Below the pieces are notes generated by a model that had not been told where the DNA came from, did no database searches, and worked only from the letters and a program-made list of their open reading frames with translations. From Streptomyces hydrogenans (lineage in GTDB: Bacteria; Actinomycetota; Actinomycetes; Streptomycetales; Streptomycetaceae): DNA of 64,000 nt. Of the stretch, positions 43,749 to 52,262 are shown piece by piece. Both the position numbers and the translations under genes were made by a program. The stretch spans positions 62,001 to 126,000 of the forward strand of contig NZ_BNBS01000003.1 of assembly GCF_014656075.1 (NCBI RefSeq), read 5' to 3'. The stretch's first letter is position 1, and every line of letters begins with the position of its first letter.

Positions 43749-43792
43749 CACGCGTGGGGCCCGGTCCTCGGAAGGACCGGGCCCCACGCGTG
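43749..43792. terminator. Very strong bidirectional terminator
   Basis: Perfect 20-base arms (43749-43768 and 43773-43792) around CGGA, between converging genes ending at 43651 and 43796. Confidence 0.9.
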
Positions 43793-43795
43793 TGC

Positions 43796-45688
43796 TCAGA
43801 CCGCGTCGGCGAGGACCAGGGAGTGGATGCGGTCCGGGGCTCCGGGGCGGGCGTAGTACCAGCCCTGGGCGGTGTCGCAGCCGAGTTCGCGGAGGCGTTC
43901 GGCCTGCGCTGCGGTCTCCACGCCCTCGACGGTGACGGCGAGTTCGAGGCTGTGCGCGAGGGAGACGATCCCTTCGACGATCTTCAGGTCGACGGGGTCC
44001 ACCGGGTGCTGCTGCATGCCCCGGGTGAAGGAGCGGTCGAGCTTGAGGACGCTGACCGGGAGGCGGCGCAGGTTGGCCAGGTTGGAGTAGCCGGTGCCGA
44101 AGTCGTCCAGGGCGATGTCGACGCCCATCTCGGCGAGCTGGCGCAGCGGTTTGAGGAGGTCCTCGTCGGCGCCGATCAGGGCGGACTCGGTGACCTCCAG
44201 GCAGAGCGCGCCGGGCGCGAGCCCGGAGCGTTCCAGCACGTCGACGGTGTCGGCGACCAGCCGGGGGTGGTGGAGCTGGGTCGGCGACAGGTTGACGTTG
44301 ATGCGCAGCGGGGTTCCCGTGGTGGGGTCGTCCAGCTGCCAGGAGCGGGCCTGGCGGACGGCCTCCTGGAGGACCCAGCGGCCGAGCGGCACGATGAGCC
44401 CGGTGTCCTCGGCGAGCGGGATGAAGCGGTCGGGACCGAGCACGCCGTGCTGGGGGTGGCTCCAGCGGACGAGGGCCTCCGCGCCGTGCACGGTGCCGTC
44501 GTCGAGGTGGACGAGCGGCTGGTACTCGATGAAGAACTCGCCGCGCTCCAGGGCGGTCGGCAGGGCCGTGGTGAGGCCGTGCCGGGTGATGGCGCGGGCG
44601 TCGGCCTCGGGGTCGGCGAGCTCGAAGCGGTTGCCGCCCGCGGACTTGGCCCGGTACATGGTGATGTCGGCGCTGCGCAGCACCTCGGCGGCGGTGCGCT
44701 CGCCGGCCGGTCCCTCGACGACGCCGAGGCTGCCGCGCACGGTCAGTTCGCGGCCGTCGACGCCGACGGGGGTGGCGAGGGCGGCGAGGATCCGGTCGGC
44801 GAGCGCGGTCGCGTCCCGTTCGCCGCCGGTGCTGGTGGTGAGGGCGACGAACTCGTCGCCGCCGAGCCGGGCGACCATCTCGCCGGGGCCGGTGGCGCAC
44901 GCCTGGAGCCGGTCGGCGACCTCGACGAGGAGCCGGTCGCCGGTGGAGTGGCCGAGGCTGTCGTTGATGGCCTTGAAGCCGTCGAGGTCCAGGTAGCAGA
45001 GACCGAAGCGGCCGTCCTCGCCGGCGGGGGCCAGGGCCTTCTCCAGGCGCTCGAAGAACAGCGTCCGGTTGGGCAGCCCGGTGAGGGCGTCGTGGGTGGC
45101 CTCGTACCGCAGGCGCAGGTGGAGCAGGCGCCGTTCGGTGATGTCCTCCATGAGCGCCAGCTGGTACTGGGGGTGGCCCTGGGCGTCGCGGAGCAGGGAG
45201 ACGGTGAGGTTGGTCCACAGGACCGTGCCGTCGCCCCGGTAGTAGGGCTTCTCCACCCGGTACTGCTCGCGTTCGCCGCGCACCAGTTCCTCGTAGAGCC
45301 GCCAGACGTGCGGCCCGTCCTCGGGGTGGACCCACTCGCTGACGTTGCGGCTGCGGACGTGGGCCTCGACGCCGCCGAACATGCGGGTCATGGTGTCGTT
45401 GATCTCGACGAGCCGGCCGTCGAGGTCGGCGATGCCGATGCCGATGGCGGCGCCGTCGAAGACGGCCCGGAAGCGGCTCTCGGTGGCGTGCAGGGCGATC
45501 TCGGCGGCGCTGCGGGCGGAGAGCGCGGAGCGGGCGATGGCCTCCTGCTCGACGCGGGTCCGCTCGCGCAGGGCCGCGGCGTAGCCGGCGGCCATGGCGT
45601 GCTGGAGGCGGGCGCAGCGGGCCCGCAGCTCCTCGGCGGTGAGCTCGGGGTCCGTACCGCAGTAGAGGACCAGGTACGAGTCGACCAC
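43796..45688 (-). CDS. rmdA: RmdA-type PAS-GGDEF-EAL protein (intact frame)
   Basis: 630 residues from GTG 45688. PAS domain (about 70-190, SRFRAVFDGAAIGIGIADLDG), a GGDEF domain with the intact RLGGDEFVAL and an EAL domain with GAEALVRW, the ExxxN-type VNLSPTQL, EVTESALIGADE and the DDFGTGYS loop, so both cyclase and phosphodiesterase motifs look functional. It would set cyclic-di-GMP levels, which control development in Streptomyces. The true N-terminus lies further upstream in another frame (see 45689-45968). No membrane helix. Symbol chosen from domain order and neighbours. Confidence 0.85.
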   Translation of the reverse strand: MVDSYLVLYCGTDPELTAEELRARCARLQHAMAAGYAAALRERTRVEQEAIARSALSARSAAEIALHATESRFRAVFDGAAIGIGIADLDGRLVEINDTMTRMFGGVEAHVRSRNVSEWVHPEDGPHVWRLYEELVRGEREQYRVEKPYYRGDGTVLWTNLTVSLLRDAQGHPQYQLALMEDITERRLLHLRLRYEATHDALTGLPNRTLFFERLEKALAPAGEDGRFGLCYLDLDGFKAINDSLGHSTGDRLLVEVADRLQACATGPGEMVARLGGDEFVALTTSTGGERDATALADRILAALATPVGVDGRELTVRGSLGVVEGPAGERTAAEVLRSADITMYRAKSAGGNRFELADPEADARAITRHGLTTALPTALERGEFFIEYQPLVHLDDGTVHGAEALVRWSHPQHGVLGPDRFIPLAEDTGLIVPLGRWVLQEAVRQARSWQLDDPTTGTPLRINVNLSPTQLHHPRLVADTVDVLERSGLAPGALCLEVTESALIGADEDLLKPLRQLAEMGVDIALDDFGTGYSNLANLRRLPVSVLKLDRSFTRGMQQHPVDPVDLKIVEGIVSLAHSLELAVTVEGVETAAQAERLRELGCDTAQGWYYARPGAPDRIHSLVLADAV

Positions 45689-45968
45689 GCCGAGGCTGCG
45701 GCCGAGGGCGTCCGGGTCGGTGCAGTGCGCGTCGACCAGTCCGGCACCGGGCCCGGTGGGCGGGGGCGGTGTCGAAGGGGCGGGCGAGCAGCGCGCCGCT
45801 GAGCAGGCGGGCGAGCGGGAGGAGGTGGACCTCGAACTCGGCGCGGGTGAGGGAGGTGGCGGTCACCGGGAAGATGGCACGGCTCCAGATGGTGACGAAC
45901 CGCCTGAGTCTGTCCTCCGGGCCATCGGCTTCCGCGACGTTGCCGGACGGCTGCGACGGCACCTTCAC
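45689..45968 (-). pseudogene. rmdA: Out-of-frame N-terminus of the RmdA-type gene
   Basis: GTG 45968 overlaps the stop of the upstream methyltransferase (GTGA). From there the frame reads MKVPSQPSGNVAEADGPEDR, then RLRRFVTIWSRAIFPVTA and LLSGALLARPFDTAP, a coherent helical start. At the 5-G run 45762-45766 (+ strand) the frame must shift by one for the text to continue as PTGPGAGLVDAHCTDPD into GVVDSYLVLYCG. Removing one G restores a single 723-residue frame. Confidence 0.75.
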
Positions 45969-46777
45969 GCCTTGCGCCCCACACCTGCGAACCCGGAGAA
46001 GGCGTACGGATCCTCCTCCTCGGCCGGGCCGTCGGGCCGCCAGAGCGGCATCGGGACCAGGCCGGGCTCGACGAACTCCGTGCCGTCGAAGAAGCGGGCG
46101 ATCTCGTCCCGGGAGCGCATCACCAGCGGGCTGCGGGTGCTGCGGTAGACGTCGACGGTGCCGCTGGCGCGCTCCTGGTCCACCGGGATCCCCTCGTAGG
46201 AGGCGTGGGTGACGATCAGGAGGCTGCCGGGGGCGAGCGCGTCGAGGAGTTCGGCGACGGCCTCGTGCGGCCGGTCGGCGTCCTCCAGGAAGTGCAGGAC
46301 GGCGACGAGCATCAGGGCGACCGGCCGGTCGGGGTCGATCAGGCCGGTGACCTCGGGGCTGCGCAGGATCTCGGCCGGCTTGCGGAGGTCGGCGGGGACG
46401 ACGGCGGTGTGGTCGACGCCCTCCAGGACGGCCCGGCTGTGGGCGACGGCCACCGGGTCGTGGTCGACGTAGACGACGCGGGCGGCCGGGTCGGCGGCCA
46501 GGGCGACCTCGTGCACGTTGCCGAACGTCGGTATGCCGGAGCCGATGTCGAGGAACTGGGTGACGCCGCCCGCGACGGCGAAGCGGACGGCCCGGCGCAT
46601 GAACGCCCGGTTCGCCTGCATGATCTTGGGGAGGCCCGGCAGGAACTCCATGGCCTTGCGGGCCGCTTCCCGGTCCACTTCGAAATTGTGCGAGCCGCCC
46701 AGATAGAAGTCGTACATACGGGACACGCTGGGTACCGAGATGTCGATACCCGGCGGAGCCCAGGCGGGACGCTCCAT
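45965..46777 (-). CDS. SAM-dependent methyltransferase (PF04672 type)
   Basis: 270 residues. VSRMYDFYLGGSHNFEVDREAA at the start and FLDIGSGIPTFGNVHEVA (SAM-binding) with VVYVDHDPVAVAHS define the Streptomyces DUF574/PF04672 family; LIVTHASYEG and VYRSTRSPLVMRS follow. Substrate unknown. Start ATG 46777 with GGAG six bases upstream. Its stop is coupled to the start of the RmdA-type gene, so the two are co-translated. Confidence 0.9.
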   Translation of the reverse strand: MERPAWAPPGIDISVPSVSRMYDFYLGGSHNFEVDREAARKAMEFLPGLPKIMQANRAFMRRAVRFAVAGGVTQFLDIGSGIPTFGNVHEVALAADPAARVVYVDHDPVAVAHSRAVLEGVDHTAVVPADLRKPAEILRSPEVTGLIDPDRPVALMLVAVLHFLEDADRPHEAVAELLDALAPGSLLIVTHASYEGIPVDQERASGTVDVYRSTRSPLVMRSRDEIARFFDGTEFVEPGLVPMPLWRPDGPAEEEDPYAFSGFAGVGRKA

Positions 46778-47313
46778 CAATGTCTCCAACAAGTCGCCAC
46801 GGGGGATGCGGCCCGGAGTTCGCGGCCGTGTTCGAGGTGAGGCTACTGATCGGCCGCCGAGAGAGCGAGTAGAAACGGAAATTCGCGGTCCGTTCTTGGT
46901 CACACGCCTTTGGCACGTGCGTGCGGAACGAAGAGTTCACGCCTTCAGGCCGTGCAGGTTCACGTGCATATGGTCGTGCGCCGGTTCTCCGGCGGGGTCC
47001 CGCACGCCCGTTGGGCGGCCCCGCACCCGGCCCCACCTCGGGGGCGGGCGCCCCGGGGATCGTCCGCCGACCCGGATCGCGGCACCGGGACGGGCCCCTG
47101 ACAGGGCGACAACCGGACAGTTCTTCCGAACGTCCCCCGCGATGGCCCGCGTCGGCCATTCCATGCCCCTTCTCCCACCCCTTCCACACCTCCGGGAGAG
47201 AACCGATCCCCGCGCGGATTAGACCCGACGGCGGCGAAACGTCAAACCAGACATCCGAAGATCCCCACCATCCGGGGAATCCGGCCGCATTCGGCCCCCG
47301 GTTCGGCGTCCGT
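46778..47313. other. Intergenic gap with no gene seen
   Basis: About 535 bp between divergent genes. All frames here give Arg/Pro-rich text with no start, motif or codon bias that I trust. A short GCCGG/CCGGC stem sits near 46985. It must hold the promoters of the methyltransferase and of the proline-rich protein. Confidence 0.5.
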
Positions 47314-47985
47314 GTGTTCAAGCTCGTCGGCGTGTCTCTGTACGGATCACCCCTCGCGCGGTCGCTGGCGGCCGCCGGACTGGTGTGGCTGCTCGCCGCA
47401 CCCGTGCCGGCGGCCGCCGACTCCTGCGCCTACGCCACGGTCGGGCCGAACGGCTCACACACCTCGGTGTCGGTGGTCGGCCCCGGTGCGTGCTCCCCGT
47501 CGCCGAAGCCCACCCCGCCGAAACACCCGACCCCGAAACCGCCGACCCTGCCCCCGAAGCCGCCCCTGCCGCCCAAGCCCCCGAAACCTCCGAAGCCTCC
47601 GAAGCCGCCCGAGCCGACCCTGCCGCGCCCCTCGCCGCTGCGGCCCGGGTCCCCTCCCGAGCTGCCCGCCGCGCCCTCCGCCGTCCGGCCGCCCGCCACC
47701 ACCCCGGCACCCCGGCCCGCCCCGGTACCCCCCTCCCCCGCGCCCGCCACCCCCGCGCCCGAGGAACCGCCGCCCCCCACGCCTCCGGCCCCGACCCCGC
47801 CGCCACCGCCCAGTCCGCCGGCGGCGTCGCCCGCCGCGCCGCCGAGCCCGGTGCCGCTGCCGCACTACCAGCGGACCTCCCGGCCCCAGCCGAAGAGCAC
47901 GTCGTCACCCGTCACCACGATGCTCCTCCTCACCGCGCCGGCCGTGCTGGCCACCGCGATCCTGCGTCCGCGCTCCTCCCGCTGA
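47314..47985 (+). CDS. Proline-rich exported protein with C-terminal anchor
   Basis: 223 residues. N-terminal signal (SLAAAGLVWLLAAPVPAAA) followed by a short folded part with two Cys (SCAYATVGPNGSHTSVSV...GACS), then more than 110 residues of Pro-rich sequence (KPPKPPKPPKPPEP and similar) able to span the cell wall, and a C-terminal helix TTMLLLTAPAVLATAILRP with a basic end RSSR. This is the plan of a wall-spanning surface protein, but no LPXTG is present. Start GTG 47314, or GTG 47332. A DUF4239 membrane protein gene follows. Confidence 0.72.
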   Translation: MFKLVGVSLYGSPLARSLAAAGLVWLLAAPVPAAADSCAYATVGPNGSHTSVSVVGPGACSPSPKPTPPKHPTPKPPTLPPKPPLPPKPPKPPKPPKPPEPTLPRPSPLRPGSPPELPAAPSAVRPPATTPAPRPAPVPPSPAPATPAPEEPPPPTPPAPTPPPPPSPPAASPAAPPSPVPLPHYQRTSRPQPKSTSSPVTTMLLLTAPAVLATAILRPRSSR

Positions 47986-48044
47986 TCCGGCCCCGAGCCC
48001 GTACGCCCCCCGAACCGAACTCCCGCAAGGAAGACCGAGGAACC

Positions 48045-48809
48045 ATGTCCGAATGGCTCGTCCTGACCCTGGCGATGGCCGCCGCGTGCGCCGTCGTCCT
48101 GGCCATCGTCGTCATCAACCAACGCCGGATCACCGAGGACGACGACCCCAGCGAGACCCCCGACGTCATCGAGTACATGACGATGATGATCGGCGTGATC
48201 TACGCCATCGTGCTCGGCCTCGCCATCGCCGGCGTGTGGGAGGCCCGCGGCGCCGCCCAGGAGGTCGTGCGCCAGGAGGCGCAGGCGATGCACGAGATCT
48301 CCGAACGGGTCGAGGTCTACCCGGTGATGGTCCGCGCCCAGATCCGTGCCGACGTCGACGCGTACGTCGACTACGTGGTGAACGAGGAGTTCACGTACAT
48401 GGCCGAGCACGGCGGGACCAGCCCGGAGGGCGACGCCCTGATGAGCAAGGTGCGCCGCAGCGTGACCGACTACGAGCCCGCCAACGACTTCGAGGGGCAG
48501 GCGTACCAGCCGCTGGTCGACCAGGTGATGGTCGCCGACGACGCCCGCGGCGCCCGCGGCCAGAGCGCCGGCGAGACCATGCCGGGAGTCGTCTGGTTCG
48601 GACTGATCATCGGCGCGCTGGTGTCGGTCGGGCTCATCTTCACCCTCCAGATCCGGCGCACCGGACGCGAGGTGCTGCTCGCCGGCCTCTACAGCGCGCT
48701 GATCGCCTTCCTGCTCTTCCTGATCTGGGACTTCGACGCGCCGTTCGGCCGCGGCCTGGCCGCCACCGCCGCGCCGTTCACCGATCTGTTCCCGCAGGTC
48801 ACCGACTGA
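48045..48809 (+). CDS. DUF4239-domain membrane protein
   Basis: 254 residues with four membrane segments: one at 3-23, one in VIEYMTMMIGVIYAIVLGLAIAG (about 45-66) and two near the end (GVVWFGLIIGALVSVGLIF; GLYSALIAFLLFLIWDF). The large hydrophilic part between them (EVVRQEAQAMHEISERVEV) is the bestrophin-like DUF4239 region; such proteins are proposed anion channels. Start ATG 48045 with GAGG five bases before. It lies between exported-protein genes. Confidence 0.85.
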   Translation: MSEWLVLTLAMAAACAVVLAIVVINQRRITEDDDPSETPDVIEYMTMMIGVIYAIVLGLAIAGVWEARGAAQEVVRQEAQAMHEISERVEVYPVMVRAQIRADVDAYVDYVVNEEFTYMAEHGGTSPEGDALMSKVRRSVTDYEPANDFEGQAYQPLVDQVMVADDARGARGQSAGETMPGVVWFGLIIGALVSVGLIFTLQIRRTGREVLLAGLYSALIAFLLFLIWDFDAPFGRGLAATAAPFTDLFPQVTD

Positions 48810-48973
48810 CCGAGCGGGCGGGGCTGGACCGTCCGGGGGACACCGGTGCCCCATTCGCGCGTCTGGGATCGCGGCTGTGGTAATGCGCTCCTAGCGTGTC
48901 GGGCAACGAGGTGTACGCAGGCTCCACGCGGCCAAACCGCCGCGGCCGGCCCTCGGGACCCGGAGGAATCACC

Positions 48974-49534
48974 ATGCGCGCGATACGTGCCGCGTCCACC
49001 GCCCTGCTGGGGGCGGCCACCCTCGCCCTGGCCGCCCCCGTCACCGTCGCCCACGCGACCGACGGTGCGCCCGCGCCGAACCCGCGGGTGCGGGGCGCGC
49101 AGGCCCCGGGCGATTTCGTCGTCTCCCCCTCGCTCGTCACCGCCGGAGGGCGGGTGACCCTCAGCGCCCCCGGCTGCTCCAGCACGGCGACGGCGACGGC
49201 GGGCATCTTCGACACCGTCCAGATCGCCCCCGGTTCAGCCGTGACCGCCACCGTGGACGCGGACGCCAAGCCCGGCGCCGTGTACACGGTGGCGTTCAAC
49301 TGCTCGGGCGGGGTGCAGGACACCGTGGACCTGACGATCAGCGGACTGGCCACGCTCTCCCCGACCGCCCGCTCGACCGTGCTGCTCACCCCGCGGGGCG
49401 TGCAGGGCGGGATCGGCGGCTCGCAGGCCGGTGTCGGGCCGGGGACGCTGGCGGCCGGCACGGCCCTGGTGCTCGCCGCCGCGGCCGGTACCGCGTACGT
49501 GGTCCGGCGCCGCGCGGGCGGGCGCCGGCACTGA
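48974..49534 (+). CDS. Exported protein with pre-anchor GGIGGS motif
   Basis: 186 residues. Signal peptide cleaved near AHA-TDG; a beta-rich Ig-like core with two cysteines (LSAPGCSSTAT and VAFNCSGG) likely disulfide-bonded; then RGVQGGIGGSQ, a helix TLAAGTALVLAAAAGTAYVV and a basic tail RRRAGGRRH. This is the tripartite layout of a sortase substrate, with GGIGGS in place of LPXTG. Start ATG 48974 after CGGAGG. A paralogue lies convergently downstream and a class F sortase beyond. Confidence 0.8.
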   Translation: MRAIRAASTALLGAATLALAAPVTVAHATDGAPAPNPRVRGAQAPGDFVVSPSLVTAGGRVTLSAPGCSSTATATAGIFDTVQIAPGSAVTATVDADAKPGAVYTVAFNCSGGVQDTVDLTISGLATLSPTARSTVLLTPRGVQGGIGGSQAGVGPGTLAAGTALVLAAAAGTAYVVRRRAGGRRH

Positions 49535-49565
49535 ACCGGGACGCTCGGGCCCGGACACCCGGAAA

Positions 49566-49609
49566 GCCCGCCGCCCCCGGATCCCTTGCGGAACACGGGG
49601 GCGGCGGGC
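49566..49609. terminator. Terminator between convergent exported proteins
   Basis: Perfect 14-base arms (49566-49579 and 49596-49609) with a 16-base loop between the two genes. Confidence 0.8.
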
Positions 49610-49639
49610 ACAGTCGGCCGACCGGGAGGTTCGGGCCGG

Positions 49640-50125
49640 TCAGGCGCCCGCGCCGGTCATGCGACGGCGACGGAGGACGAAGACGCCGCCGCCGAGCGCG
49701 GCCGCGGCGACCAGGCTGCCGCCGATGGCCATCTCGGTGGAGCTGGGCGCCAGCGAACCGCCGAGGCCGCCCTGGGCGCCGCGGCCCGCGAGCACGCGGA
49801 ACGGGTGCGTGACGACCCTGGAGTTGTCGCTGCACTTCACGGCCAGGTTGTAGTTGCCGGGCGTGGCGTTGTTGTAGACACGGGCGATCCCGCTGGACAG
49901 GCCGTTGGAGTTGACCGAGAGGCTGGTCTCCGGGAAGGCGTTGGACGTGACGGTGCCGCCGTGGCCGCACCCCTTGGCGGTGATCGTGATCGTCGACCCC
50001 GCGTGGACGTCGTAGGGGTTGACGGTGACGTTGCTGGGACCGTTGGTGGCGGCGGCCAGGGGGGCGGCCAGGCCGACCGCCGCGATCGCGGTGGCGGTCA
50101 CCGCCAGAGTGCGTGCAGCACGCAT
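49640..50125 (-). CDS. Exported protein with pre-anchor GGLGGS motif, paralogue
   Basis: 161 residues. Signal peptide to about residue 26, beta-rich core with two cysteines (ITAKGCGHGG and LAVKCSDNS), then GRGAQGGLGGSLA, a helix (MAIGGSLVAAAALGGGVFVL) and RRRRMTGAGA. Plan and motif match the gene ending at 49534, so the two arose by duplication and inversion. Start ATG 50125 with GGAGGTT eight bases upstream. The divergent class F sortase is the likely processing enzyme. Confidence 0.82.
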   Translation of the reverse strand: MRAARTLAVTATAIAAVGLAAPLAAATNGPSNVTVNPYDVHAGSTITITAKGCGHGGTVTSNAFPETSLSVNSNGLSSGIARVYNNATPGNYNLAVKCSDNSRVVTHPFRVLAGRGAQGGLGGSLAPSSTEMAIGGSLVAAAALGGGVFVLRRRRMTGAGA

Positions 50126-50576
50126 GGTTGAACCTCCAGTGGAAGACGCCCCAAAGCGGTGCTCCGGGAGATTCGACGAGTACGCCTTCCATGACGAACC
50201 ATCACAACTCGGACACTTCTCTGCACCTCGACACTGGGCCGGTCCGGTGAGCCCCGATGCCGCCGATCGAGTTGCTCCGGGCGCCACAACCGCAGGTCAG
50301 GGGCGCGCGAAACGATTGTCCGACGAGTACTCGGATGGGCCAGCGCACCGTCACCCGGGCCGCCCAACGGCGCCCGAGAGCCCCCGGCCGCACGCTTTCT
50401 GACGGCCAGTCGGATCCGCGCCTGACGGAGGGTCGGCTCCGGGGGGACACCCGGCTGCGGCTCCCGGCGGCGCGTCGCCACCCGTACGGCGGCGGTGGGC
50501 TACCCGTTCGGGCCGTCCGGAGCGCGGGGACGGGGAAGCGCCCTTACCGTTCACACGTCGCCACGAAGGGAGAACC
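50126..50576. other. Divergent promoter region, no gene seen
   Basis: About 450 bp. Its left part (50160-50300) has lower GC and many A/T-containing codons but no convincing frame. TACCGT at 50545-50550 could be a -10 for the sortase, with a 5' leader of roughly 20 bases holding GAAGGGAG. Confidence 0.4.
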
Positions 50577-51239
50577 ATGCCCCCGAAGGACTTCCGCGTC
50601 CCTGAGCGCAGGAGACGTCAACCCTGGGGCGTCCTGGCCCTCGCCATGCTGTCCGGACTCGCGATGATGCGCAACGGCGTGGACATCGCGGGAGGCCCCC
50701 CGCAGCCGGCCGCCGCCGCCCGTCCGGTGGCCCGTCCGGTCGTCCCGCCGCCCGCGGAGGCGTCGGCGGGCGTCCAGCCGCTGCCCTTCGCGCCCGCCTC
50801 CCGGGTCCGCATCCCGGCGATCGACGTGGCGGCCCCGGTGATGGACGTGGGGCTCGACGCGGACGGCTGGGTGGCGGCCCCTCCCCCGCAGGACGCCAAT
50901 CTGGCGGGCTGGTACCAGAACGGCATCGCGCCCGGCCAGCGTGGCACGTCGGTGATCGTCGGGCACGTCGACAACAACAGCGGCCCGGCGGTCTTCTACG
51001 GCCTCGGGGCCCTGGAGAAGGGCCAGCACGTCGAGGTCGAGCGGTACGACGGACGGGTGGCGGTCTTCGAGATCTACGGCGTCGAGGTCTACTCCAAGCA
51101 GGACTTCCCCGGCCCGCAGGTCTACGGCGACACCGGCCACCCCGAGCTCCGGGTGATCACCTGCGGCGGCGGCTACACCCGCCAGAACGGCTACGACGGG
51201 AACGTCGTCGTCTACGCCCGGATGGTGGGCTCGCGCTGA
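50577..51239 (+). CDS. Class F sortase
   Basis: 220 residues. One N-terminal membrane helix (VLALAMLSGLAMMRNG), a Pro/Ala linker and a sortase barrel: RVRIPAIDVAAPVMDVGL, TSVIVGHVDNNSGPAVFYGLG with the catalytic His and VITCGGGYTRQNGYDGNVVV with Cys (about 196) and a downstream Arg. Class F sortases are common in actinobacteria and their substrates are mostly undefined. Two candidate substrates are adjacent. A strong terminator follows. Confidence 0.92.
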   Translation: MPPKDFRVPERRRRQPWGVLALAMLSGLAMMRNGVDIAGGPPQPAAAARPVARPVVPPPAEASAGVQPLPFAPASRVRIPAIDVAAPVMDVGLDADGWVAAPPPQDANLAGWYQNGIAPGQRGTSVIVGHVDNNSGPAVFYGLGALEKGQHVEVERYDGRVAVFEIYGVEVYSKQDFPGPQVYGDTGHPELRVITCGGGYTRQNGYDGNVVVYARMVGSR

Positions 51240-51254
51240 CCGAGGGCGGACGGA

Positions 51255-51281
51255 GGGCCCCGGGGGATCCCCCCGGGGCCC
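51255..51281. terminator. Terminator after sortase gene
   Basis: Perfect 12-base G/C arms (51255-51266 and 51270-51281), loop ATC, between converging sortase and deacetylase genes. Confidence 0.85.
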
Positions 51282-51302
51282 TTCGCGCGCGACGCCGGCC
51301 GG

Positions 51303-52172
51303 TCAGCGCCGGGGCACCGTGACGGTGTATCCCTCGTCGAGGAGCGCGGGCAGGTAGCGGCGGAGCGCGTCGACGCTCTGGGACCGGTCGCCGCCCGCGT
51401 CGTGCGAGAGGACGATCACGCCGGGCCCTGCGCCGTCCAGGACCCGGCGGACGATGGTGCCGCTGCCGGGTTCCGTCCAGTCGAGGGTGTCCACGGACCA
51501 GGCGAGCGGCTCCATGCCCAGTTCGGCGCCGATCTCGAAGGAGTGCCGGTTCCAGGCGCCGTACGGGGCCCGGTACCAGAGCGGCGCGGCGCCCAGCGCG
51601 CGCTCCACCACCTCGCTGGTGGAGCCCAGTTCGTCGCGGATGCGGGAGGGCCGGAGCTTCGGGACCAGCGGATGGGACCAGGAGTGGTTGCCGACCACGT
51701 GTCCGTCGTCGGCCATCTCCCGCAGCAGGTCCTGGTTGTCCACCGCCATCTCGCCGCAGACGAAGAACATCGCCCGGCAGTCGTAGCGGCGCAGGGTGGC
51801 CAGGATGGCCGGGGTGTAGCGGGGGTCGGGCCCGTCGTCGAAGGTGAGGACCATGGAGCGGCCCACGCCGGTGAGCGAGAGGAAGGGGCGCTGCCGGACC
51901 GGCGGGAGGGCCCGGGGCCGGACGGCGGGGGCGTACGCGGTCATCGGCTGGAGCCGGTACGCGGAGGGGCGCAGCCGGGGGGCGGCGGCCGGCGGGCCGG
52001 CGGCGGGTCCCGCGGCGCCCGGCGGGCCCTGGGGCGGGGACGCGGCGGAGCGGCCCGCGCCCGCTCCTTCGCCGAGCCGGTCGACGGCGAGGGCGCCGGC
52101 CGTGACGGTGGCGCCGAGGGCGGCGGCCAGACGCAGCACCGACCTCCGCCCGGGCAGCTGATCGTTTTTCAT
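51303..52172 (-). CDS. Polysaccharide deacetylase (CE4 NodB fold)
   Basis: 289 residues. N-terminal twin-Arg signal (GRRSVLRLAAALGATVTAGAL) suggests Tat export. The NodB domain has TFDDGPDP (motif 1, metal Asp), HSWSHP (motif 2, metal His pair), RAPYGAWN (motif 3), DTLDW and LSHDAG (motif 5). Such enzymes remove N-acetyl groups from peptidoglycan, chitin or related wall glycans. Start MKNDQLPGRR; a 60-residue Pro/Ala linker joins signal and domain. Confidence 0.92.
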   Translation of the reverse strand: MKNDQLPGRRSVLRLAAALGATVTAGALAVDRLGEGAGAGRSAASPPQGPPGAAGPAAGPPAAAPRLRPSAYRLQPMTAYAPAVRPRALPPVRQRPFLSLTGVGRSMVLTFDDGPDPRYTPAILATLRRYDCRAMFFVCGEMAVDNQDLLREMADDGHVVGNHSWSHPLVPKLRPSRIRDELGSTSEVVERALGAAPLWYRAPYGAWNRHSFEIGAELGMEPLAWSVDTLDWTEPGSGTIVRRVLDGAGPGVIVLSHDAGGDRSQSVDALRRYLPALLDEGYTVTVPRR

Positions 52173-52250
52173 GACCAATGGTTCGTACGGGGAGGGTTCC
52201 GGGCCGCTCACCGACACCGGGCCGCCGTCCGATTGCACCCGATGGGCCGA

Positions 52251-52256
52251 TACCCT
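52251..52256 (+). promoter_or_regulatory. -10 box TACCCT, leaderless USP transcript
   Basis: TANNNT hexamer with 6 bases to GTG 52263. Confidence 0.45.
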
Positions 52257-52262
52257 CGAAGG

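Noticed and set aside
46921..47313. N-terminal extension of the proline-rich protein
   Set aside because: The signal peptide would then be internal; the extension has no codon or family support.
43521..47321. A 1266-codon open frame on the minus strand spanning two genes
   Set aside because: Only its piece at about 45765-45968 is real coding (the N-terminus of the RmdA-type gene). The rest is Arg/Pro-rich shadow of GGDEF-EAL and methyltransferase genes, common at 73% GC.
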